Source: Thoreauomyces humboldtii (Eukaryota; Chytridiomycota; Chytridiomycetes; Spizellomycetales; Powellomycetaceae). Taken from it: 11,060 nt of DNA. Where the stretch lies: assembly GCA_027596035.1 (NCBI GenBank), contig JADGJA010000765.1, positions 1 through 11,060 on the forward strand, in the 5' to 3' direction. Position numbers and translations under genes: made by a program. Shown here one piece after another: positions 1-7,735 of the stretch (position 1 is its first letter; each line of letters begins with the position of its first letter). Under the pieces are notes generated by a model. That model worked only from the letters and a program-made list of their open reading frames with translations. It did no database searches and was not told the origin of the DNA.

Positions 1-355
1 CCCCTCCGTGTCCCCCGTCCCCGTGAGTGGGGAAACGAGAGAGGAACCGCGGAAGGCGCTCGAGCCTTGGCTTCTTACCAGGTCGTCGGTTCCACGCCTC
101 GGCTTCCCCAGCCTCCGCTGCTCCGGGAAGTCATTGGGAAAGCCCCAGATGCGTCGGCAACTCGGGGAAAACCAACCCAGCATCTTCTCGACAGTTCTGT
201 ACAGCTCTGTCCGGAGGGTCCGGAGCTCTTCCGTGTTCTTGACAGCTGCGGGTTCGCGCTCGTCTCGAGTCTCGCGTTCCTTCTTCCCGTCTGTCTATCT
301 CTCTCTCGGTCCTTTTCTCTCCCTGCTCTCTTTGGACACGCAAGAGCAACGGAAC
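1..355. other. 5' flank of RABL2, pyrimidine-rich
   Basis: No recognisable gene lies here. Several overlapping open frames exist on both strands, but none resembles a known family and they disagree with the RABL2 frame that follows. The last part (about 270-330) is a strongly C/T-rich tract, as is common just upstream of fungal start codons, so this stretch is read as promoter and 5' UTR of the RABL2 gene. No clear TATA box was seen. Confidence 0.5.
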
Positions 356-1449
356 ATGTCTTCAACGCAGCCGTCCTCCCAAAGTCAGGAGGCAGATCTA
401 AAGGTGACAGCAGCCAGTCTTCTCTCCTCCCCTTCTCTTCTCTTCTCGCTCCTCCTCGTCTCCTTCTCTCCCTCCTGTCGTACCCACGCTCATCCTCACT
501 GACGGACTCCCCAAATTCAGATAATCCTTCTCGGCGACTCGGCAGTCGGGAAATCCAAGCTGGCGGAACGCTTTCTGCTGGACGACTTCCACCCTCAGCA
601 GCTCTCCACGTACGCCCTCACCCTCTACAGGCACACGTGCACCTGGCCGTTCCAGGTCGACAGGCGGCAGACCGGAGCCGTCGAGAAGCAGACAAGGATC
701 ACGGTCGACTTCTGGGACACGGCCGGTCAGGAGAGGTTCCTGACCATGCATCCTAGCTACTACCACGGTGCCCATGCGTGCATACTGGTGTTCGACATGG
801 GGAGGAAGGTCACGTACAAGAACCTGGACACCTGGTACGACGAGTTGGTGGGACATCGTGGAACGCAGGTAAGGGAGAAAGGGGAGACACGGACGCGAGA
901 AAGCAGCCGACAGCGCGCACCAGTCAAAAGGAAGAGAAAACTCTCTCGCTCACTCTCTCTACTGTATACCTCTGCAACAACGACGACGACGAACAGCTGC
1001 CGGTCATAGTCGTAGCCAACAAGATCGACGTGGATGCATCCCGAGCTCGAAAGTCGTTCGGGTTCGTGGACCGACGAAGAGCGGAACGAGCCGAGGCGGC
1101 CAACCAGACCACCACGTCGGACGCCTCCGAGATGGACCACCTCCCGCTCTTCTTCTCGTCGGCTTCCGACGGGACCAACGTCGTGAGCATCTTCCGGGAG
1201 GCCATCAACAGGGGGATGGCGTTCAAGAAGGGCGGAGAGTCGGGAACCTTCGTCGACGAGGTGCTGGCCTTCATAAGGGAGGAGGAAGGGAAGGGCGAAG
1301 GTGGCATGTTCAAGAAGGAGGTGGCCGCGGAGGAGGACAAGTCGGAGGCCAAGGAGACGCGAGAAGCGAGCGGAACTGCTGAAGTCACCGGAGCACCCTC
1401 ACCGTCGAGTGGTCTACCGGCATCCCGATCGAATATAGCCGCCGCGTAG
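356..1449 (+). CDS. RABL2: RAB-like small GTPase RABL2
   Basis: Exons 356-403, 521-868 and 997-1449 join in frame to 282 aa; introns (404-520, 869-996) are GT...AG and phase 0. The product is a RABL2 GTPase: P-loop GDSAVGKS (residues 21-28), the family-diagnostic PQQLSTYALTLY, switch II DTAGQERF (from 82), guanine-specificity NKID (140-143) and a G5-type SSASDG (186-191). RABL2 is known as a ciliary-base GTPase working with the IFT-B complex, so its presence implies a flagellated cell. Compared with animal RABL2 (about 229 aa, from memory) this protein is longer: about 14 extra residues between the LYRHT strand and DFWDTAGQE, about 20 hydrophilic residues between SFGF and LPLFF, and an acidic/Ser-rich tail. 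It ends in SNIAAA with no prenylation cysteine, as expected for RABL2. The start is the first ATG ahead of the spliced frame. Intron 1 carries a long C/T tract (about 419-478). The identification is firm; exon boundaries follow homology and splice consensus. Confidence 0.92.
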
Positions 1450-1611
1450 GCCGTTTACCAGTCGTCAACCACCACCACTACAGGCACGCGCGCGCGTCGG
1501 GTCGGGTCGTCACGTCGCGATTGTCAAAGGGTCTGTCTGCATTTACAAAATGGGAGAAGAGAGAAGGTGCGGAAAGGGAAGGAGAGGAGCGGTGATGAGG
1601 ACCGAGTGGAA

Positions 1612-2583
1612 TCACGCAATGTTGGCAAGGTAATCCTTGATCTCGGTGGACTCGAGTTTCTTGAACCGTCCGACGGTGCTCGTGACGCCTTCCTGCGACG
1701 TGACCTGGACCATCTGAGCGATCCCAATCTCGATCGTAGACTCGGTCATCTGTCCCTCGAACCCTTCCTTGAGCGTCAGAATGGCGGTGTGCACTGCATC
1801 CTCGATCTCCATCGTCTCATTGTATCTAAGACGAAAAGTATTTTCAGCATGAAACATTGTGAGAAGCGGGCTTTGCTCCGCTTTCGTCATACCGCTTTTC
1901 CAAAAAGGTCTTTGCGTTGACCATGTTCTTTCCGATGGCGCTCGCCTTCCACGCCCAGTAAGAACCCGATGGATCCACCTGGTACAAAGTAGGACCCGTC
2001 TCATCGAACCCGGCAATCAAAAGGGACACTCCGAACGGCCGCACTCCACTATGAACCACCGTCGATGCCGCAGTGTCAGACCGAACTGTCCGTTTGCTTG
2101 ACTCCATTCCGTTTGCCCTTTTCTCCCACTCACCCGCTCTGGGTAAACTCCTGCATGACACTCGCGACCTCCTTGACCAAAATGGCCGTAGGAGGTTCCT
2201 CATGGTAGACCTGCTTGTACTCCTGAGCGCTTTTCCGAGCCTTGTCCACCAGCACGCGAGCGTCGGGTCCCATCCCAGAGTAGACCATGCCGATGGTGGG
2301 GCAGATGAGCGTCACCTTCTCGGTCGTCGTGTCGTCCACGAGGAACGAGGGAGTCTTCTTTTCCGTTGCGATGACAATGCCGTTCGTCGCTGGGATTTGA
2401 AAAGCGTCAAGTAAGCCCCGCATGTCCTTCCTTCAATGCTACAGTGCCAAGTCTTGGTACGAACGAACCTTTGATTCCTACGCTGGTGTCGCCTCCTGCG
2501 ACCGCGTTCAGTGCATGTTCGATTTGAACGAGCTTGCCCGAGGGAGAGAAGGTGGTGAGGGAGAAGGAGTATCGGTCGGCCAT
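1612..2583 (-). CDS. PSMA2: 20S proteasome subunit alpha-2
   Basis: Exons on the minus strand: 2583-2469, 2389-2134, 2048-1893 and 1825-1612, giving 246 aa. It forms one of the seven alpha-ring subunits of the 20S core proteasome (yeast Pre8). The N-terminal alpha signature [13 protein letters not shown], then [89 protein letters not shown] and a final KDYLANIA match the family along its whole length. Introns are 79, 85 and 67 nt; intron 1 uses a GTTCGT donor, the others GTGAGT and GTATGA. Oddities: the usual IEYAL motif reads IEHAL (His23), and about 13 residues (around [14 protein letters not shown]) are inserted before the last helix relative to the human protein. The gene converges with RABL2 (162 nt between stops) and diverges from kynureninase. 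Confidence 0.97.
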
Positions 2584-2910
2584 GACGAGGTGAGTAGGCT
2601 GCGACTAGGAGGGAGTGCTGCTGAGGGTTGAAGTGATCTTGCGAAGTGATCGCGAAATGGGGTTGAAGGATTGAGGAATACCGGTATGGCAGGGCAACGG
2701 TGAGGAAGGCTTCGTAGACGCGCTTTCGCGTGAGGTTCTGCAGCGCTCCCTCACATTCCCACGACAGGAACAAGGACCTTCCCTCCCAATGACAACGGCA
2801 CAAAGCACAGCAGGTACGAAGAGACACCAATCCGATTCCGCATGTGAGCGTGTACATTCAGCTTGTAGTACTACCCTTTTCAAACCCGGCGCTAAAAGTT
2901 TCATCTTGCA
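2584..2910. promoter_or_regulatory. Divergent promoter of PSMA2 and KYNU
   Basis: This 327-nt stretch separates the start codons of the proteasome alpha-2 gene (minus) and kynureninase (plus), so it must hold both promoters and both 5' UTRs. I searched by eye for the yeast proteasome-associated control element (GGTGGCAAA) on both strands and did not find it. No convincing TATA box was seen. A minus-strand open frame running through here (2312-2857) is a chance frame overlapping the alpha-2 exons. Confidence 0.6.
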
Positions 2911-4715
2911 ATGTTCCCTCCGACAGGTGATCTAGAACACCTTGTCAACGAGCTCAAGGTCGAGCTCTCCAGCTGGCAGCTCGCGCAGGCACTGGATGAG
3001 CGGGACCCATTGAAGTCTCTGCGCTCAGAATTTGTCATTCCTAAGCGACGGACATTGGTTCCCGACGGAACAGGTAAGTTGGCCTCCTTGTCAGTTTTGA
3101 AATGAGGAAAACGATGCTAACGCGTGATGCTTTGAATAGACGTCGAGAACCCAGATGTCGATGGCACTTACCTCTGTGGCAACTCGCTGGGCTTGCAGCC
3201 CGTCCGAACGCGTCAGCTTGTGAATGAAGAGCTGGACGCTTGGGGCGCTCTGTGAGTGCGTCTTCATAAATGCGACAAGAATGGACCACGGATCCTCTCG
3301 CTGACGAGCATCCAGGGGAGTGCAGGGTCATTTTCGCCATCCAAAGAACCGCGACTGGGTCACGATTGATGACCACGTCGTTCAGGAGAGCGCCAAGCTT
3401 GTCGGTATGGACGGCGAGGTTTAGCTGTTCTCACAAGCGGTATATGCTAACATCAATGACCATGCAGGAGCGAAAGCTAGCGAGGTCGCAATCATGAACA
3501 GCCTGACAGCAAACTTGCACTTTTTGATGGTCTCATTCTATCGCCCTACGAAAGACCGCTTCAAGATCCTGATGGAGGCAAAAGCTTTCCCCTCAGACTA
3601 CGTGAGCTTTGGACAGTACATGAGACCACCAGGTCTCGACGCTGACATGTTCTTTCGCTATTCAGTTCGCATTCGAGTCCCAGGTCCGGCTTCACGGCCG
3701 GGATCCTGTTGACACCATCATCCAGCTCGCGCCGCGGACAGGCGAGTACACGCTACGCACCGAAGACATCTTGGAGACTATCGCGAAACATGGGGATGAG
3801 ATTGCGGTCGTGTGTTTCAGCGGCGTCCAGTTTTACACGGGACAGCTTTTCGAGCTAAGTGTCATCGCTGCGGCAGCGAAGAAGAAGGGATGCATGGTCG
3901 GATACGACCTTGCCCACGCCGTGGGAAACGTGCCCATCAAGCTGGACGAGTGGGATGTTGACTTTGCGTGCTGGGTGAGTGTTTTTTTCATACGCCGAGA
4001 GTCCTGGAGTCGGCAAGCTTACCAGTACCTATGTGACGCCGGACAGTGCACCTACAAGTATCTGAACGCGGGACCTGGCGGCATCGGTGGGGCATACGTC
4101 AACGAGCGCCACGCCAAAGCAGACGTGCTTCGGTGAGTATTTTTTTTTTGGTATCACGACCAGCTGAGAAACTTGCTACTGACTTCTCGAATAAGCTTAC
4201 AAGGCTGGTGGGGAACGGACCCCTCAACGAAGTTCGAGATGGACAACGTGTTCCGCCCCATCCCTGGAGCAAACAGCTATCGAGTCTCCAACCCAAACGT
4301 CCTCGCCACCGTCTCCCTCCTAGCTTCCCTCCAGGTCTTCTCCCTGACCACGTTCTCGGCCCTCCGCGAAAAGTCGACTCTTCTGACTGGATACCTGGAG
4401 CGACTCCTTTACGCTCTCCCACAACACGGAAGGCAGTTCAAAATCCTCACACCTAGTGATCCGAATCAAAGGGGCTGTCAGCTCAGCATCCTGTTCCTGG
4501 AGGAAGGGAAGATGATGCAGGTGTTTGAGGCTCTCGCTAGGGAGGCGGTCGTGGTCGATGAGAGGAAACCCGACGTGATCAGAGTCGCGCCCACGCCGCT
4601 TTACAACAAGTTTGCGGACGCGTGGAGGTTCGTTACAGTGCTGAAGAGAACACTGGATGGGGAGGAAGAGAAGGGGAAGACCATCCCTGCAGCGAAGGGA
4701 TTGGTCTCATCTTGA
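2911..4715 (+). CDS. KYNU: Kynureninase
   Basis: Seven exons: 2911-3073, 3140-3251, 3316-3404, 3468-3601, 3666-3974, 4047-4132 and 4196-4715, joining to 470 aa (human about 465). This PLP enzyme cleaves kynurenine and 3-hydroxykynurenine to anthranilate or 3-hydroxyanthranilate plus alanine, in cytosolic tryptophan breakdown and de novo NAD synthesis (yeast Bna5). Visible landmarks: [55 protein letters not shown] (PLP-binding Asp247 and His250), the Schiff-base lysine Lys273 in [23 protein letters not shown] and near the end RVAPTPLYN. All catalytic motifs are intact. Introns are 63-72 nt with mostly GTGAGT/GTAAGT donors. The start at 2911 is the in-frame ATG shortly before the conserved [15 protein letters not shown] helix; the exact start is the least certain part, since a splice-acceptor-like CCGACAG follows it closely. 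Confidence 0.97.
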
Positions 4716-4784
4716 GCACTTCTGAGCGTCATTTTAGTCTAGAGTAACATTAGAAATGTAGGCCGGCGCTATACTCACACTGTT

Positions 4785-5020
4785 GAGCTGCGCTACACTC
4801 AAAAGGCAATGGACAACGCCAGCTGCAACGGGCACGTCGATGTGCTCGACTGGTGGAAGGCGAGCGGGCTCGACCTGCGCTACAATGACGCTAGCGCCAG
4901 CTGGTACGGGCACCTCAATATGCTCGACTGGTGGAAGGCGAGCGGCCTCGACCTGCCGCCGCTATGACTTCAGCCAGCAGCCACGGGCGCGTCAGTGTGC
5001 TCGACTCGTGGGTAAACTGA
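4785..5020 (+). pseudogene. Decayed ankyrin-type repeat fragment
   Basis: Three degenerate copies of a repeat unit lie head to tail. Copy 1 (from about 4785) reads ELRYTQKAMDNASCNGH then VDVLDWWKASGLDL; copy 2 reads NDASASWYGH then LNMLDWWKASGLDL; copy 3 reads AMTSASSHGR then VSVLDSWVN and stops. At DNA level the 48-nt cores 4830-4877 and 4908-4955 are nearly identical, 78 nt apart, and the third core begins at 4985, 77 nt on. The one-base difference puts copy 3 in another frame: the first frame ends at TGA 4965-4967 and the second at TGA 5018-5020. Copy 2 has lost three residues of the KAMDNAS segment, and copy 3 has DSW for DWW. No start codon or splice context supports a functional gene. 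The unit resembles ankyrin-like repeats I associate with large families in zoosporic fungi. It sits just past the kynureninase stop and is read as a dead gene fragment. Confidence 0.8.
4830..5017 (+). repeat. Tandem repeat cores, about 77-78 nt period
   Basis: DNA view of the ankyrin relic: cores at 4830-4877, 4908-4955 and a diverged, shortened one from 4985. Each starts GGGCACSTC-like and contains GTGCTCGACTGGTGGAAGG or a variant of it. Cores 1 and 2 differ at only a few positions, more similar than old ankyrin repeats usually are, which suggests recent homogenisation or duplication before decay. Confidence 0.8.
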
Positions 5021-5142
5021 GTTACCCCAACAGAAACCAATGCTTATGGAGATGCAACATATTCTCATGAGAACCCAATTCGATAAATGCACGGTTCGGA
5101 GGGGTCTGGAATCTCCAGCAAAGGGTTACCGGACGTTAAAAA

Positions 5143-6445
5143 TCACATGAGCCCTTTCAGAGGATCTGCGTTGATGTCCACGCCCGCGGATTCGTCCGTC
5201 TCTATTCCCATGGTTTCCTTCCGAACAGATACAAGTCATTATCACTCGATCAACTTCCAGAAACCTGTGGATTTCGCCTGCCGTCTTACCCGCAATTCGC
5301 TCAAACTCCCTTGAATGTTCTCTGTCACAGCCCCCCACATGTCGTTGAACATGCGCTTCCGCTTTCTCCACTCTTTTCTCATGGCCTCGAGGTCGGCATC
5401 AATCCGTTTGCGGTCCTCGGCGCTGGGTTGCTTGGAGTTGCCAGATCGGAGCGTTGACAGGCGGTTTTCAAGTGTCGTGTTCTGAAAGAGTCAGCGTCAG
5501 ATGTGTGGAAAGAGGTCATGGACGGAAGTGTTTTGAAATGTCACCTCTGTCTCAAGGACGGCAAGCTTGGAGGTGATTTCATCGGTCGTGAGCGAGTTGC
5601 TCAGACTGTTGAGTTCTACAATCAAGCCCAGACTGCATCTTCAGTGCAGCGTCACACTTCCGGATTGCTTTTCAGTCGTTGTACGAACCACTTTGTTGCG
5701 CTCTCGTCTGTCAGAGCTAGGCTTCAGTTTCTGAGACCTTGACGTTTCGCATGCCGTCCTACGCTCACCTCCTCCTTGATCGCGATGAGTTGCTCCTTCA
5801 GCATCCCAATCTTTGCGTCCATCTCATCTATAGCTCCCCGCGCCGGTGTCTCGTACTCGTCCTGCTTGGCAACGTAGACCATCTGCTTCCCTACATTTCC
5901 AGCCTTCGTTCAGGAAAGCAAGTCTCTCCTGCTCAAAAGCCCCACGTGCCAGTCGGGGGGTTTGTCTTTTTCGCACCGTTCGCCTTGTGATGAATCAGCT
6001 CTATCAACGATAATGCGGCGTAAGCTCCACTCGAGATCGTCGAGAGAGGGGGATGTTTATCGGGCGTGGGACGCACGTTCTTCCGCTAGGGCGGCCAGGA
6101 CCTTTGTGACGTTGGCCTTTGCGACTTGGCCGCCTAGGTTGTTGAAGACATCGAGGGCGCTGTACGGTCTATCGTAACCATCAGCAACGTGAAACAAGAT
6201 CCGAGTCTCAGTCCCCAGCTCGTTGCAGCACCCCCAGTCGCGTTGTCTCAGATAGGCCGTACCGGTTCTGCTTCTTCAGGTACTTCAAGACAAGGTCGTT
6301 TGCTTGATACAGGGAAATGTGGACCGTGAGAAAGGATTTCTCGGGACCGTCCTGCCTCGTTGGTCAAGACACTGCCTCGGCAAGAAACTCTGATCCACCT
6401 ACCTTCTCCACCTGTAACTGCCTTTTCCTTCTTCTCCTTCGCCAT
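5143..6445 (-). CDS. PSMC3IP: Homologous-pairing protein 2 (HOP2/PSMC3IP)
   Basis: Nine minus-strand exons: 6445-6403, 6302-6263, 6168-6077, 6000-5977, 5890-5769, 5707-5689, 5615-5545, 5481-5290 and 5217-5143, giving 225 aa (human 217). HOP2 pairs with MND1 and helps DMC1/RAD51 strand invasion in meiosis, in the nucleus. A winged-helix DNA-binding domain (about residues 16-75) shows NDLVLKYLKKQNRPYS, DVFNNLGGQVAK and GKQMVYVAKQDEYE; a coiled coil follows (about 85-150, including LNSLSNSLTTDEI); the C-terminal part has EWRKRKRMFNDMW (from 174) and GIETDES (205-211), both diagnostic. Exons 4 (24 nt) and 6 (19 nt) are microexons inferred from phase, homology length and intron size: with them every intron is 61-100 nt. 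Exon 4 sequence (QLIHHKAN before GKQ) is poorly conserved but has the expected length; exon 6 has a GTTCGT donor, also used in the proteasome gene. The start ATG has a good context (ACCATGG). The family call is firm; the two microexons are inference. Confidence 0.92.
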
Positions 6446-6823
6446 GGTTTTCGTCTCCCTCGTTCTTCTTTGATACGGAGTGGGTTGCTTTGCTGGTGAC
6501 GAAAGCGTCGGGGGGCTTCTGGGGGTGGCCTTCCGTCCGAACGTGTCCGAGGAGTTGTCGAGCGGAACGAGTCACTGTAACTCGGATGACGAAAAGGCTC
6601 GACCAGTGATCCCGAGAGAGCCGGTGATTCAGAGTCGATGAGCGGACTCCCCCTCGAGGCCACGAGTCGCTAAGGATTCAGTTTGAAGGCGGCCAGGTCG
6701 AGTAGCCAATAGAACTCTTCTTGTGATTTACTCTGAAGTGACCAAATGGCAGAATAACACAAGAACGCCCAACAATCGCCGTCGAAAACCCGACGGCAAA
6801 CGCCGTCACGGAAACCTTCCTTG
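6446..6823. other. Intergenic: HOP2 promoter and Ubl 3' UTR
   Basis: This 378-nt gap lies between two minus-strand genes and must include the HOP2 promoter. An Arg/Ser-rich minus-strand open frame (6364-6663) covers part of it but is out of frame with HOP2 and has no family resemblance. Another (6678-6881) encodes a short hydrophobic peptide overlapping the ubiquitin-like gene in another frame. No RNA gene or repeat was seen. Confidence 0.5.
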
Positions 6824-7293
6824 TCAATCCAGCTCGAACCAACCCGTTTGACCTAGCCACCGGAAACCCTGAGAATGACATCGTGAGACCACAAGCACAC
6901 CTTGGGCAGCATCACTCCTTGGCGTTGCGTACAGTGCAGCTGCGACGATGATCGAGTTATCCTCAATAGACGGGTAGTCGGCCAAGGTCTTGCCCGGGGC
7001 TAGCTGCATACCGCCATGGAGCCGACGGACGTGGGTGTAGCCGATTTGTTCGCGCACTCGAAGCTTCAGATTGTTGACTCTGCAGGGGGGATGGGGTAGA
7101 GGATAGGTCAGCCAAACTCGTGAAGAAGCTGGAAGGCTGAGACGGGCGAAAACACACTTCGTCGAACGGCTAACGCTGTAACTCCTGATCTTGCGATCGC
7201 CATTGTGAATGAAAATCTGAGGGATCGATGTCCAAGTCAGCAATCGTGCGTTGGCAGAAACTGCTAGGACTCGCAACTCACGTTGAAAACCAT
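6824..7293 (-). CDS. Small ubiquitin-like domain protein
   Basis: Exons 7293-7282, 7216-7158 and 7079-6824 (minus) give 108 aa. The spliced protein begins MVFNIFIHNGDRKIRSYSV, then STKVNNLKLRVREQIGY, RRLHGGMQLAPGKTLADY and IEDNSIIVAAAL. This follows the ubiquitin fold from strand 1 to strand 5: compare ubiquitin's DTIENVKAKIQDKEG, LIFAGKQLEDGRTLSDY and ESTLHLVLRL. Introns are 65 nt (GTGAGT) and 78 nt (GTGTGT). The first exon codes for only four residues. After the domain there is no di-Gly: the open frame runs on through about 33 residues to a stop after GWFELD. That tail may be wrong, since GTGTGC at 6900 could be a further splice donor like the GTGTGT of intron 2. Specific subfamily not recognised; it could be a non-conjugated Ubl or the first exons of a longer protein. 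The domain call is moderately sure, the 3' end is not. Confidence 0.68.
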
Positions 7294-7735
7294 TCTGCTC
7301 CGCGTGGTGTGCTCTGACCGTACGAAAGCTGGGAAGTTGTTTTGTACTGAAGGCTTTTTGTGTTGATCAAATTACTGGTCAAGAAAGCGATTCAATCACA
7401 AGAAAAAGCAGTGCGCCGCTGTCTTGATTATGATGCTATCTGCAAGACATCGGGCCTCTCAGTTGTTGGGCCTCTCGGACCTCTCAGACATCGGGCCTCT
7501 CAGACATCTGCAAGACGACGGGCATAGTCGCAGTTATGTCTATATGATACCACCTAGTCTCATAGCGGACATCCCTTCTTCCATGTCTTTCATCAGCTGT
7601 GTGCTGGGCGACTCTGCTAAGGTTCAGTCAGCTCGTTTGACAGCCATGCATCTCATTCGGATGTGGGCACTCAGATGGGTTGAGCTCTCCAGTGTAGGAA
7701 TGTGGGCGGCAGCCTCCATTATTGCCAAAATCATC
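7294..7735. other. Intergenic: Ubl promoter and MECR 3' flank
   Basis: This 442-nt gap between two minus-strand genes contains the nested direct repeats listed separately and otherwise nothing recognised. The AT content rises around 7320-7410, which fits promoter sequence for the ubiquitin-like gene. A plus-strand open frame (7424-8221) starts here but mostly runs antisense to MECR and resembles no family. Confidence 0.5.
7438..7516. repeat. Nested direct repeats
   Basis: An 18-nt unit AGACATCGGGCCTCTCAG occurs exactly at 7445-7462 and 7486-7503. Its core GGGCCTCTC is present a third time at 7468-7476, with a variant GGACCTCTCAG at 7477-7487. The whole cluster is bracketed by an exact 11-nt direct repeat ATCTGCAAGAC at 7438-7448 and 7506-7516. 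The pattern suggests local slippage or unequal duplication, or less likely a multi-site regulatory element upstream of the ubiquitin-like gene. Confidence 0.8.

Noticed and set aside
67..756. Plus-strand ORF of 229 aa at the window start
   Set aside because: It runs through the 5' flank, intron 1 and exon 2 of RABL2 in the wrong frame; the GTPase motifs are in another frame.
2312..2857. Minus-strand ORF of 181 aa over the divergent promoter
   Set aside because: Overlaps proteasome exons 1 and 2 in another frame and has low-complexity Arg/Leu composition with no family match.
2911..4715. Tryptophan/NAD gene cluster around kynureninase
   Set aside because: The neighbours are a proteasome subunit and a meiotic gene; no other kynurenine-pathway gene is seen.
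6364..6663. Arg-rich minus-strand ORF as an alternative N-terminus of HOP2
   Set aside because: It is out of frame with MAKEKKEK and the following conserved exon; the ATG at 6445 has a good context and fits the expected length.
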